Assembly (NCBI RefSeq): GCF_049676595.1
Contig: NZ_CP187259.1
Span: forward strand, 372,001-436,000
DNA length: 64,000 bases
Direction: 5' to 3'
Origin: Methanocella_A sp049676595
GTDB taxonomy: Archaea > Halobacteriota > Methanocellia > Methanocellales > Methanocellaceae
The notes beneath the pieces were generated by a model. That model did not search any database. It worked only from the letters and a program-made list of their open reading frames with translations, and was not told the DNA's origin. A program made the translations under genes and the position numbers. Each line of letters starts with the position of its first letter. Within the stretch, counting starts at the first letter, position 1. Positions 8,295 to 16,610 of the stretch are shown piece after piece.

Positions 8295-8510
8295 ATGAAG
8301 AAGAACATCGGCGCCGCAGATCGCATGATCCGGCTGGGCATCGGCACCCTGCTGGTCGCCGTCAGCATCTACGTAGCCTGGCAGATCAACCCGTGGCTGG
8401 GGCTCATCCCGCTAATCATCGGGGCCTTCCTGGTCTACGAGGCCGCCCTCGGATGGTGCGCGCTGTACGCCCTGCTGGGAAAAAACACCTGCCCGATCAG
8501 CGAGCGGTGA
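8295..8510 (+). CDS. DUF2892 family small membrane protein
   Basis: 71 aa: MKKNIGAADRMIRLGIGTLL, a central hydrophobic hairpin, then ALGWCALYALLGKNTCPI. Two transmembrane segments are expected. DUF2892 proteins are small inner-membrane proteins, in some genomes fused to rhodanese; the conserved Cys residues could sense or carry sulfur or redox state, but this is inference. The start is the ATG with the family N-terminus; a TATA-like CTTTATTCT lies about 27 nt upstream. Confidence 0.85.
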   Translation: MKKNIGAADRMIRLGIGTLLVAVSIYVAWQINPWLGLIPLIIGAFLVYEAALGWCALYALLGKNTCPISER

Positions 8511-8640
8511 GCCGGGGCTAAAGCCCCCGGTATTCCGCTTTCTCCACGGGCACAGGCCGTCAAACGCGGGGACATCACCCCATTATTTCGCCGGGACCGG
8601 GCCCAATGAATTTGACGGCGAAGCCGGAAATCGTTGTCTG

Positions 8641-8856
8641 ATGAGACCGAACATCGGCGTCAAGGACCAGTTTATACGCATGAGCCTCGGGCTGACCCTC
8701 GCCGCCCTGGGCGCCCTCGTAGCCATGAATATAAACACACTATCTGGCCTTTTCCTGCTGTCTGTCGGCACCTTCTCTGCCTATGAGGCCACTGTCAGGT
8801 GGTGCGTCGTGTACGAGCTGCTGGGCAAGAACACCTGTAAAACATCTGAACAGTAA
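8641..8856 (+). CDS. DUF2892 family small membrane protein (paralogue)
   Basis: 71 aa: MRPNIGVKDQFIRMSLGLTL, a central hydrophobic region, then TVRWCVVYELLGKNTCKTSE. Same length and same terminal WCxxYxLLGKNTC signature as the gene at 8295, so the two are tandem paralogues. No ribosome site is evident. A family A repeat element begins one base after the stop codon. Confidence 0.82.
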   Translation: MRPNIGVKDQFIRMSLGLTLAALGALVAMNINTLSGLFLLSVGTFSAYEATVRWCVVYELLGKNTCKTSEQ

Positions 8857-9389
8857 AACCACGGCGGCTCGGCTTTTTACCCTGACTACTGGAAAGCAAA
8901 TGTTCTAACCACGGCGGCTCGGCTTTTTACCCTGACTACTGGAAAGCAAATGTTCTAACCACGGCGGCACGGCGGCACGGAGACAATTGCGAGTAACGAT
9001 AGCAGGATGGTTATTTGAACCACGGCGGCACGGCGACACAAAGACAGTGGTGAACCATTAAATGTGAACTCCTTTTTAGGTCCACGGCGACACAAAGACA
9101 GAGCATTAACCATAAGCTTACTATCCAATCGTTTCAGCTCGACTTTTGATCAATAGCCTGAAGTAAGGAAAACTTATTTGTCGCCGTGCAGTCAGCCCGC
9201 CGTGCCGCCGTGGATCAATATAAGGAAGCCTTGCTATTCTGGTACAGGTTGTCTCCGTGCCGCCGTGCCGCCGTGGTTCTATTTACCATCCGACTTGTCG
9301 TGGATCGCCCTGTCTTTGTGTCGCCGTGCCGCCGTGGTTCAAACAACTGATTTCCGATTGTCCGGATAAAGAGCGGTGCCGCCATGGTT
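8857..9389. repeat. Family A palindromic element, copy A1
   Basis: About 530 bp without a plausible gene. Both arms are built from direct repeats starting with CCACGGCGGCACGGCGACAC and AAAGACA, separated by less conserved spacers of about 50 bp. The left arm (8857-9110) is repeated in inverted form on the right (9170-9389), around a core at 9111-9168. The reverse complement of the whole aligns with copy A2 (39422-39779), including the core. Two identical 50-bp units stand at its left end. Confidence 0.85.
8859..8958. repeat. Perfect 50-bp tandem duplication inside A1
   Basis: 8859-8908 and 8909-8958 are identical, beginning CCACGGCGGCTCGGC and ending TGTTCTAA. Identity over 50 bp indicates a recent duplication at the element's edge. 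Confidence 0.9.
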
Positions 9390-9414
9390 TTCACCGGCGG
9401 CAGGCGTAAAACGG

Positions 9415-10320
9415 TTACTTGTGCTTCTCGGCGAGGTCGGCGACCTTCTGGGCGATGGGCTTCATGGCGGTGACGATCAGCGATCTGCCGTCGGCCGGCA
9501 GCTCGTCGACGCCGCTGTTGAGCGGGTCGAGGGGTATTTCGCCGATCATGCGGAGGCCGTACTGCTTGGCGAGCTTTTCGACCTTGCTCTCTCCGAACAG
9601 CCGGATCTTCTTGTCGCAGTCAGGGCACTGCATGTAGGACATGTTCTCGATCAGGCCGAGGACGGGCACGTTGATGGTCTTCGCCATGTTGATGATCTTG
9701 CTCACGTCCAGCACTGATAAGTTCGAGGAGGTGCTGACGATGACGATGCCGTCCAGCGGGATCTGCTGCATGACGCTCATGGGCTCGTCCCCGGTGCCGG
9801 GGGGCAGGTCGATGAGCAGGTAGTCCAGCTCGCCCCAGTTGGTGTCTGTGACGAACTGGGTGACCAGTGTAGTCCTCATGGGGCCGCGCCACAGCATGGG
9901 GGTGTCGCTCGTGGTCAGGACGAACTCGGAGGAGATGACCTTGATGCCGTTGCGGTTCATGATCGGCTCCAGGCCCTCCGTCGAGGCCTCGAGCTTCCGA
10001 CCCTCTAAACCGAGTAAGTGGGGCATGTTGGGTCCGCTCACGTCCGCGTCCAGCACGCCGACCTTCCTGCCCAGCATCGACAGGCTCAGCGCCATGCTGG
10101 CGGTGACAGTGCTCTTGCCCACGCCGCCCTTGCCGCTCACGATGGCGATGCAGTGCTTGACTCTGGAAAGCCTCTGCTCGATCTGCTGTTCGGTCTCGGA
10201 CTTTTTGGCCTTCTGCTCAGGAGAGGCAGACGGGCAGGATGCGCACTTGCTGGAGCCCTTGCCGTCCTTGCAGGACGAGCACTCGGGGGCTGATAAGGAA
10301 TTAGCGTTAGTGTCGGACAT
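9415..10320 (-). CDS. Mrp/NBP35-family Fe-S cluster carrier ATPase
   Basis: 301 aa from the ATG at 10320 (the frame is open further upstream, without family similarity). The N-terminus has a cysteine cluster, CSSCKDGKGSSKCASC. A deviant Walker A, SGKGGVGKSTV (about 61-71), follows, then DADVSGPNMPHLLG and LPPGTGDEPMS, both family hallmarks. The C-terminal CPDC (about 243-246) is the conserved bridging CxxC. The protein assembles and transfers 4Fe-4S clusters in the cytosol, important in methanogens rich in Fe-S enzymes. Confidence 0.95.
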   Translation of the reverse strand: MSDTNANSLSAPECSSCKDGKGSSKCASCPSASPEQKAKKSETEQQIEQRLSRVKHCIAIVSGKGGVGKSTVTASMALSLSMLGRKVGVLDADVSGPNMPHLLGLEGRKLEASTEGLEPIMNRNGIKVISSEFVLTTSDTPMLWRGPMRTTLVTQFVTDTNWGELDYLLIDLPPGTGDEPMSVMQQIPLDGIVIVSTSSNLSVLDVSKIINMAKTINVPVLGLIENMSYMQCPDCDKKIRLFGESKVEKLAKQYGLRMIGEIPLDPLNSGVDELPADGRSLIVTAMKPIAQKVADLAEKHK

Positions 10321-10457
10321 GATAAGTCGACCTGATTTTATACTTGTAGCTAAAAATATTTTCCCATCCGGTCGGCCTTCGGTCGGCTGGCGGGTGGCTG
10401 CGGCATCGCCGCCAGAGCATTCCGGAATAACGTAGGAAGCACAGGCCTGTTCAATCT

Positions 10458-10652
10458 TCATTGCTTCCGGACGATCTGCTTCATTTTCAGAGCGAACTCG
10501 TCGGCGATCAGGTATCCTTTCGCCTGCAGTTTTTCCCTGAGCGTAGCGTGGTCTTTGGCGACTTTCTCAGTATTCATGTGATGATACGAAAAGACGACCA
10601 GAAGAAATTTCGCTGGTTGCCGATCCTCGAGATTATTTCCGTTCTGCACCAT
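10458..10652 (-). pseudogene. Flavodoxin remnant with internal deletion
   Basis: 64 codons, open, with a good GAGGAG ribosome site. Residues 14-33 (AKFLLVVFSYHHMNTEKVAK) match the FMN-phosphate-binding start of methanogen flavodoxins. They run straight into DHATLREKLQAKGYLIADEF, which in full-length proteins (from memory) lies about 80-90 residues later. The central FMN-binding region is therefore missing, perhaps by recombination between two EK(V/M)AK-like words, and the C-terminus is also replaced. It may still be translated, but cannot bind FMN normally. Confidence 0.55.
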
Positions 10653-10684
10653 TCTTTCTCCTCTTGCTACGCTTCCTGCAGCCG

Positions 10685-11458
10685 TTAACTTATCGTCGTC
10701 AGCGGGTTAGGATTTTTTGTCGGTCCCCGGCCCTTCACGCCCTTCACCAGCAACCACAGGCCGAACGGGATCTCCAGGAGCGCGGGCAGATCGGCGAACG
10801 CTTCGAAGCCCGGGAGCAGGAAGGCAGAGAAAAATCCGAACAGGTGGCCGAGCGCGGCGATGATCAGGAAGATGCCCAGTATCCTCGGGAGGAAACCTGA
10901 CCTGAGCACCAGATACCCGAGAGGAACTAGCCAGAGGCCAAATGAAATCTGGGCTATGTAATATCCATAGTAGTGCAGATCAGCGAACAGCATCACCATG
11001 GCGTTCAGCTGGGCGGCCCCGAACGCTGTCAGGTAGCTGGCATCGTTCAATAAGATAAGGATAGCAAACTGGTTGAGCATGTTGAGGCTAAGAACCGCTG
11101 CGCTGGTCGTGGTCAGCAGCACGAACAATAATGCTATGTTTTTGTTGACTGGCTTGAGCAGTACATATAACGCCCAGGCAAACAATAGGTAGCTCGTCGC
11201 CATGGCCAGATCGCCGATGAAGGCGACACGGAATAACGCCTCGGAAGCCATGATGTTACTGGCCGTTGCCACGCCATTTCCGTGCACTATAAGGCCGCCA
11301 CGGATCAACTGAGCGGCCATTCCGCACACGATCATTATCAAGTACAGGAATCCTGCTACTCTGGCGAGGTTCCTGTTAGGGTTCGAAACGACACCAGTTT
11401 CCAAATCCCCCATTTTTCTCTTCATGAAATCATTAGCAGTACTTGTATCGGAGTTCAT
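10685..11458 (-). CDS. DUF4386 multispanning membrane protein
   Basis: 257 aa with about six to seven hydrophobic segments. The start of the domain, NRNLARVAGFLYLIMIVCGM, and the later LHYYGYYIAQISFGLWLVPLGYLVLRSGFLPRILG region fit the DUF4386 family; function unknown. The upstream region contains a 58-bp palindrome (11466-11523) and a TATA-like AGTATAAATAG (about 11540-11550, minus strand). A MarR regulator gene lies just upstream on the same strand, so MarR control is likely. Confidence 0.85.
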   Translation of the reverse strand: MNSDTSTANDFMKRKMGDLETGVVSNPNRNLARVAGFLYLIMIVCGMAAQLIRGGLIVHGNGVATASNIMASEALFRVAFIGDLAMATSYLLFAWALYVLLKPVNKNIALLFVLLTTTSAAVLSLNMLNQFAILILLNDASYLTAFGAAQLNAMVMLFADLHYYGYYIAQISFGLWLVPLGYLVLRSGFLPRILGIFLIIAALGHLFGFFSAFLLPGFEAFADLPALLEIPFGLWLLVKGVKGRGPTKNPNPLTTIS

Positions 11459-11465
11459 TGTATCA

Positions 11466-11523
11466 CCATATAGTACGCAAACGTACTGTACGTGTAATTA
11501 CAGTACGTATACGTACTATATGG
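11466..11523. promoter_or_regulatory. 58-bp palindromic operator upstream of the DUF4386 gene
   Basis: Outer arms CCATATAGTACG (11466-11477) and CGTACTATATGG (11512-11523) are perfect inverses. Inner arms ACGTACTGTA (11481-11490) and TACAGTACGT (11499-11508) are also perfect inverses, with an 8-nt centre. It straddles the expected transcription start, ending 7 bp before the DUF4386 start. Probably two overlapping MarR-dimer sites. Confidence 0.65.
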
Positions 11524-11576
11524 TAAGAAAGTACAAGCTATTTATACTTTACTGATTAAAAATGACTACCTTGCCG

Positions 11577-12032
11577 TTAAAGATACTTACTCAAGATCTT
11601 TTTTAACTCGTTATTTTCGTTGTCTTCGGGGAAAAAACGCTCGTCCATCCGTACCATTTCCCTGACTGCCTTTTCCAGCAGGTCGTATCCTTTGTCGGTG
11701 GGGAGGATGTACTTCGCCCGCAGGTCGTTCTCGCTTACCGACCGGGTGATGTAGCCTTTCTTCTCCATAGACCTCATGACCTCGGAAACCGTGTTTTTAT
11801 CCCTGCGGAGGAACTCGGCTATGTCTTTCTGGGTAACGGGGTTTCCACCTTTCATAAGCTTCACAAGACACGACAGAAGCTCTATCTGAGTACAGGTAGT
11901 GCCGAAACCGTCGAGGACCTTATCAACTTCCCGCTCCCATTTTTGGGCCACCAGCAGCAGGTAACCCCCGGGACTTTCCTCCAGCTTTTTTAAGTTTATT
12001 GACAGGGTATCCCGATCGACTTTTTCAACCAT
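11577..12032 (-). CDS. MarR-family transcriptional regulator
   Basis: 151 aa. The winged helix is at about 45-110: QIELLSCLVKL, PVTQKDIAEFLRRDKNTVSE (recognition helix) and the wing TRSVSENDLRAKYILPTDKG, which carries the conserved D..R. Helices at both ends form the dimer. Located directly upstream of the DUF4386 gene on the same strand; the palindrome between them is the likely target. Ligand unknown. Confidence 0.9.
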   Translation of the reverse strand: MVEKVDRDTLSINLKKLEESPGGYLLLVAQKWEREVDKVLDGFGTTCTQIELLSCLVKLMKGGNPVTQKDIAEFLRRDKNTVSEVMRSMEKKGYITRSVSENDLRAKYILPTDKGYDLLEKAVREMVRMDERFFPEDNENNELKKILSKYL

Positions 12033-12094
12033 ACAAGAATAGAATAACAGGAACTAAATGAAAAACATTTTGTCGTACGGCCAGCCGGAGGGCA

Positions 12095-12730
12095 TCACTG
12101 CCGGCAAGATCTAGCTTGTATTATTTTTACAGCACAGTTCACGCAGGCCTTTTTATTACAGTACCTTTTCCCGTGCTCGACTATCAGGGCATGGTAGTGC
12201 TGATACGTCCAAACGTCCCGGGGCAGTCCATCCTCGAAGAGCTTATGGAGCTCTGCGTAATTACCCTGGATCCCCATGCACCCGCACAGCTTCTTCGTGT
12301 ATGCGTCGATGACGAACGAGGGCTTGCCTGCCACGTAGAGCAGTATGACATCGGCTGTCTCGTTGCCGATGCCCCGGAGGCCGAGCAGCTCTTCACGCAG
12401 CTTCTGCTGGGGCTTGTCCGCCATACCCTCGATCGGGTTGGCCGTGAAGTACTCTGCCACAGCTTTCAGGCTCTTCGCCTTGTTGCGATAGAACCCTGTG
12501 GGTCGGACAATTTCTTCCAGCTCTTCCAGTGGCAGGGTGACGATCGCCTCCGGGGCCATGAGGTTTCGATTATTAAGTGCGGAGAGCACCCGGTCCACGT
12601 TCTCCCACCGGGTCTGCTGGACCAGGATGGCGCCGGCGATGCGCTCGAAGGGTGAGCCGGCGACCCACCATTCTGAGAGGGGGCCGAACTCGGCCGATAA
12701 AATATAGTATAGCGTTTTTAGGTCATTCAT
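12095..12730 (-). CDS. Endonuclease III-like DNA glycosylase (HhH-GPD family)
   Basis: 211 aa. The HhH is visible at LLGLRGIGNETADVILLYVAG (about 115-135), followed by the catalytic-region Asp in SFVIDAYTKKL. The C-terminal cysteines CNKKACVNC plus a later Cys suggest a 4Fe-4S loop, but spacing is shorter than the classical C-x6-C-x2-C-x5-C of EndoIII. The usual catalytic Lys is not obvious, so a MagIII-like monofunctional glycosylase is possible. It removes damaged bases in base-excision repair. Confidence 0.85.
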   Translation of the reverse strand: MNDLKTLYYILSAEFGPLSEWWVAGSPFERIAGAILVQQTRWENVDRVLSALNNRNLMAPEAIVTLPLEELEEIVRPTGFYRNKAKSLKAVAEYFTANPIEGMADKPQQKLREELLGLRGIGNETADVILLYVAGKPSFVIDAYTKKLCGCMGIQGNYAELHKLFEDGLPRDVWTYQHYHALIVEHGKRYCNKKACVNCAVKIIQARSCRQ

Positions 12731-12896
12731 TTTTTATTACCCCGATCCTGGGCCGGGGCTTGCCGCGCAGAGCCTTAGCACTGAGCCGAAGGCTCTTTGG
12801 CTGCCCCAATGATTTGTTAGGCCGGGACATGCTCTTAGTCTTTCAGGCTCGCACCAGCCCAAGCCGCAGGCTTACCACAAAATCCGGGCCTTCGGC

Positions 12897-13550
12897 TCAC
12901 ACAAATTTCAGCGACAGCGGCTTCGTCTTGTTCTTTATAGCCAGGTTGATCAGCAGCGGTGTCAGCGATTCTACGAGCTTCGCCTCCTCCAGGCTCCCGC
13001 CGTCCAGCGCCCTGATGCCTCCCAGGTCTTCGGCCAGCTTCATGGCGACCAGCTTGGCCTCATCGTCGTCGGCGCAGACTATCAGGTCGAACCCGAGGGG
13101 ATCCTTCAGGTCGGCGAGCCTCGGGGCCGGGAGCGTGTGGAAGGTGGAGACGATGCGGATGCCCTGGGGTAGTACAGCGCAGAGCTGCCGGGACGCGCTG
13201 CCCGGCTCCGGGGGCGTGTAGGCGCACAACTTGGACTTGGACATCGGGACGATGGGCGTGATCACGATCTTGCTGTCCAGCTCGTCGAAGACGCTCTCGA
13301 TGGTAGGAATCATGAACTGGTACTTCACGGCCAGGACGACCACCTGGGCGTTCTTCGTCGCCTCGGGATTGGACATGCCCTTGATGGTGCCTCTGGCGCC
13401 GTACTCCGTAAGTACTTTGTTATAGTTCTCCGCGGCCTCCTTGGCTTTGGCCTCCTCGCGCGACCCTACGATCACATCGTGCTTCAGGGCCAGGCGCAGC
13501 GCCAGCCCTTCTCCGATGTCACCGGTTCCTCCCAGAATTGCGATCCTCAT
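12897..13550 (-). CDS. npdG: F420H2:NADP oxidoreductase (NADPH-dependent F420 reductase)
   Basis: 217 aa, start chosen at MRIAILGGTGDIG with GGTGAT just upstream. The Rossmann loop GGTGDIGEG (about 7-15) and GSREEAKAKEAA bind NADP. AVKYQFMIPTIESV and STFHTLPAPRLADL are family motifs; the latter lines the F420 pocket. It moves hydride between F420H2 and NADP+, supplying NADPH for biosynthesis in methanogens. Flanking 12731-12896 has hairpin-forming sequence (AGAGCCTT/AAGGCTCT) but no gene. Confidence 0.93.
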   Translation of the reverse strand: MRIAILGGTGDIGEGLALRLALKHDVIVGSREEAKAKEAAENYNKVLTEYGARGTIKGMSNPEATKNAQVVVLAVKYQFMIPTIESVFDELDSKIVITPIVPMSKSKLCAYTPPEPGSASRQLCAVLPQGIRIVSTFHTLPAPRLADLKDPLGFDLIVCADDDEAKLVAMKLAEDLGGIRALDGGSLEEAKLVESLTPLLINLAIKNKTKPLSLKFV

Positions 13551-13750
13551 GATAATCACCTGTGGGCTTTGCTTCGAGCATGCAGGTATGACGCGTACGC
13601 TCTTCGAATGCCCTGACGTACATACTACTTTCTTGCGCAATTATAAAACGGTATCGTGCTGAACACGGCGTGAGTATTGTCTACGCTCACTTTTAATTCA
13701 ACAGGGAAATGGTCGGAGTAGCGTTCTGCTACGTATAAAAAAATTGCAGG

Positions 13751-13980
13751 GCTGGGAGGTACCTGAGGTCAGAGAGAACACGTTCAAGCTGGGAGGTCAG
13801 AGAGGTCAGGAGGTCTGAGAGGAGGTTATGTGAGGTACCCGGAGGTTCGAGAGAATTAACTTAAGAAAATCCTCCCTGACCTTTCCACACTCCCCGACCT
13901 CCTCTCTGACCTCTGACCCTCTCTAACCTCCCAGCTTGAAAATCCTCCCCGGCCTCCCGGGAACTCCCTGACCTCCGGGT
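13751..13980. repeat. Family B palindromic element, copy B1
   Basis: Purine-rich left arm made of GGGAGGTCAGAGAGGTCAGG-type words (13751-13850), AT-rich centre (about 13851-13875) and pyrimidine-rich right arm that is its approximate reverse complement. The reverse complement of B1 aligns well with B3 (56411-56680), including the centre and the phrases AGCTGGGAGGT and GAGTGTGGAAAGGTCAG. The 13551-14196 gap holds otherwise only a promoter for the next gene. Confidence 0.85.
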
Positions 13981-14196
13981 GTTTCCAGGGGATTTTTACC
14001 CGGCCAATTCCTTTTAGGGCTGGTTCGTTGAGTCTCCGATCTTCACAGCAAATTTATATACCATCATAGGAACTTCTCTCACAGACAGGCCGATACACAA
14101 ATAATAAATATCATGCGCTGTTACCAGCCAGCAAAGTTAATACGCACCGCTGCGTTATTACACTCATTACAATCAATATCCTTCGGAGGACTAAAT

Positions 14197-14568
14197 TTGG
14201 AGTACAAGACACCGACCCGGGAAGAGAAGGTCGCCGCCCACGTCCGGGGCATCAAAGTCGTGCTGCTGTCGTCCATCATGGGCGCGGTGGCCGGGTTCCT
14301 GTCGAGCCCGTATTTCCTGAGCCAGCCGATCTACGTGAACCACGAGCTGATCAACGCTCTGGCCCCTAACCACGCGTCCTTTGGCTTCCTGATTCTGGCT
14401 CTTGCTATCTATGCGCAGAAGTTCCTCTTCCCGCTGATAGGGGTCAAGTCTTCCGAGTTCGCTTTCAAGGACTGGTTCTTCATCTCGTTCATGACCTTCA
14501 GCTTCTGGTACGTGACGTGGACGATCATCCTTAATGGTCCAGCACCATTTTTCGGCCCGTTCTTCTAG
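14197..14568 (+). CDS. EMC6-like small membrane protein
   Basis: 123 aa from a TTG start preceded by GGAGG at 7-8 nt; the frame is open further upstream but lacks a ribosome site. Three hydrophobic helices: GIKVVLLSSIMGAVAGFLSS, HASFGFLILALAIYAQKFLF and WFFISFMTFSFWYVTWTIIL. Three helices with a short polar N-terminus and the WYVTWTIILN end fit archaeal EMC6-like proteins, which pair with Oxa1/EMC3-like insertases. This is from memory of the family and moderately sure; otherwise an unknown three-helix protein. Confidence 0.65.
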   Translation: MEYKTPTREEKVAAHVRGIKVVLLSSIMGAVAGFLSSPYFLSQPIYVNHELINALAPNHASFGFLILALAIYAQKFLFPLIGVKSSEFAFKDWFFISFMTFSFWYVTWTIILNGPAPFFGPFF

Positions 14569-14665
14569 CTTAGAGAGCCTTCGGCTCCGGCTTTACAAAA
14601 ATTTTTAAGATAGGCTGCCCGTATGCATGCCATGATAAAAACAATGTGACCAAAGGTGCTTTAAA

Positions 14666-16438
14666 ATGCGAATAGCCATCGTACAGAAGGACCGCTGCCA
14701 GCCCCGTAAGTGTGCCTCCGAGTGCATCAAGTACTGTCCCAAGGTGCGGAGCGGTGACGAGACCGTCATCATGGGCGAGGACGGCAAGCCTATCATCTCT
14801 GAAGAGCTTTGCGTCGGCTGCGGCATCTGCATCAAAAAATGCCCTAACCAGGCGATCATGATCATCGGCCTGCCCGATAAGCTGGCAGACCAGTTAACTC
14901 ACCGCTACGGCCAGAACGGATTCTCTTTATATGGATTGCCCCAGCCGTCTCCGGGCAAGGTCAGCGGTATTCTGGGCCCTAACGGCGTGGGCAAGAGCAC
15001 CGCGATTAAAATTTTGTCCGGCCAGATGATGCCCAACCTGGGCGGGAAGGACACCACCTGGGAGGACGTGTTCAAGTTCTATTCAGGCTCCGAGCTGCAG
15101 GATTACCTGCGCAACGTGGCCGGCAAAAAGGTGAAGACTTCGCAGAAGCCCCAGTACGTCGACCTCATCCCCAAAGCATTCAAGGGTAAGGTCAGCGATC
15201 TGCTGAAGAAGGCGGACGAGCGCGACATGCTCGGGCAGATCTCGGAGCAGCTCGGCCTTGCCGGCATCATCGACCGGCAGATCGGCGATCTCTCCGGCGG
15301 CGAGCTGCAGCGTGTCGCCATCGCGGCGTGCATCGTCCGGGACGCCGGCTTCTACTTCTTCGACGAGGTCACCCCGTACCTGGATATTTACCAGCGTATC
15401 CGCGTCGCCAAGCTCATCAAAAAGATGGGCGAGGAGCACAACGTCATGGTCGTCGAGCACGACCTCGCGATTCTGGACCTGCTGGCAGACGTGGTCCACG
15501 TGGGCTACGGCGAGCCGGGCGGCTACGGTGTCATCACCCACCCCAAGGGCGTGCGGGTCGGCATCAACGAGTACCTGAAAGGGTACCTGCCCGAGGAGAA
15601 CATCCGCATCAGGCCGTACCCGATCGAGTTCGAGGTCAAGGCGCCCCGAGACCAGAAGGTCGTGGAGAACCTCATCGAGTTCGGCAACTTCAGCAAGACC
15701 CTCGGCACGTTCAGGCTGGACGTCAAGGGCGGCCAGCTCAGAAAGAGGGAGGTCGTCGGCGTGGTGGGCCAGAACGGCATCGGCAAGAGCACCTTCGCCA
15801 AGCTCCTTGCAGGCGAGATCGAGCCAGACCAGGGCAAGCTCGACTACAAGGTGAAGATCTCCTACAAGCCGCAGTACATCAAGGCCGACGAGGCGGAGAT
15901 GAGCGTGCGGCTCTACCTGCGCAGCATTACCCCGCAGTTCGACTCCAGCTACTTCCGCTCCGAGATCGTCACCCCGCTGGCGCTGGAAAGGCTCATGGAC
16001 TGCAACCTCAACGACCTGTCCGGCGGCGAATTGCAGCGCGTAGCAATAGCGGCCTGCCTCGGCCGGGACGCGCAGATCTTCATCCTCGACGAGCCGTCCG
16101 CTCACCTCGACGTAGAGCAGCGCACCCTGGCCACGAAGGTCATCAAGCGGTTCGCGGAGAACAACGACGTCACCGTCTGCGTGATCGACCACGACATCTA
16201 CATGATCGATCTATTGTCGGACCGGCTCCTCGTGTTCGACGGAGAGCCCGGAGTCCACGGCGAAGTCCACGGACCGTTCGACATGCGGGATGGCATGAAC
16301 AGGTTCCTGTCCAGCCTGGACGTGACCTTCAGAAGGGATGAGGAGACTCACCGGCCTCGTGTGAACAAGCCCGACTCGAATCTGGACCGGGAGCAGAAAA
16401 AGCTGGGCGAGTACTACTATCTGCCGCAGGCGGAGTAG
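14666..16438 (+). CDS. Ribosome recycling ATPase ABCE1/Rli1
   Basis: 590 aa, full length. N-terminal Fe-S domain with CQPRKCASECIKYCP (11-25) and CVGCGICIKKCP (about 52-63), eight cysteines for two 4Fe-4S clusters. First ATPase: GPNGVGKST, LSGGELQRVAI. Second: GQNGIGKST, a second LSGGELQRVAI, FILDEPSAHLD. The hinge between and after the domains is conserved. It splits 70S ribosomes after termination together with aRF1/Pelota and is essential in archaea. One oddity: Walker B of the first half reads FYFFDEVTPYLD, the usual archaeal variation. Confidence 0.97.
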   Translation: MRIAIVQKDRCQPRKCASECIKYCPKVRSGDETVIMGEDGKPIISEELCVGCGICIKKCPNQAIMIIGLPDKLADQLTHRYGQNGFSLYGLPQPSPGKVSGILGPNGVGKSTAIKILSGQMMPNLGGKDTTWEDVFKFYSGSELQDYLRNVAGKKVKTSQKPQYVDLIPKAFKGKVSDLLKKADERDMLGQISEQLGLAGIIDRQIGDLSGGELQRVAIAACIVRDAGFYFFDEVTPYLDIYQRIRVAKLIKKMGEEHNVMVVEHDLAILDLLADVVHVGYGEPGGYGVITHPKGVRVGINEYLKGYLPEENIRIRPYPIEFEVKAPRDQKVVENLIEFGNFSKTLGTFRLDVKGGQLRKREVVGVVGQNGIGKSTFAKLLAGEIEPDQGKLDYKVKISYKPQYIKADEAEMSVRLYLRSITPQFDSSYFRSEIVTPLALERLMDCNLNDLSGGELQRVAIAACLGRDAQIFILDEPSAHLDVEQRTLATKVIKRFAENNDVTVCVIDHDIYMIDLLSDRLLVFDGEPGVHGEVHGPFDMRDGMNRFLSSLDVTFRRDEETHRPRVNKPDSNLDREQKKLGEYYYLPQAE

Positions 16439-16575
16439 TATTCTCGCGTTTTTCTTTTAAGCAGCTCCTGCGGAGCTGGCAGTTCGGCATTATCGGTCAC
16501 TGCCGGATCGATATCCAGCAAAATTCTGACGGAGTCTGCCGTAGGTATGTTGAAATCGATGTGGCAGTATTTCAT
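16417..16575 (-). CDS. Small hypothetical protein
   Basis: 52 aa starting at MKYCHIDFNIPTADSVRILL; a second ATG is immediately upstream (16578). GGAGG at 16584-16588 gives near-ideal spacing, which is the main reason to believe it. It lies 35 bp after the large lipoprotein gene on the same strand and overlaps the 3' end of ABCE1 by 22 bp in the opposite direction. No recognised domain. Confidence 0.4.
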   Translation of the reverse strand: MKYCHIDFNIPTADSVRILLDIDPAVTDNAELPAPQELLKRKTREYYSACGR

Positions 16576-16610
16576 CATCGACGCCTCCAAACTACGCCTT
16601 TTAAAATCTT

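Noticed and set aside
8511..8640. Hairpin GCCGGGGCTAAAGCCCCCGG between DUF2892 genes
   Set aside because: Short, single and possibly only a terminator or chance palindrome; not similar to families A-D.
12577..13221. Open frame of 214 codons on the plus strand
   Set aside because: Overlaps the EndoIII-like and F420-reductase genes on the other strand and is Ser/Arg/Pro-biased without any motif.
15083..16192. Long open frame (369 codons) opposite ABCE1
   Set aside because: It is entirely antisense to the well-supported ABCE1 gene, has Asp/Val/Leu-biased composition caused by the codon pattern of the sense strand, and no domain.
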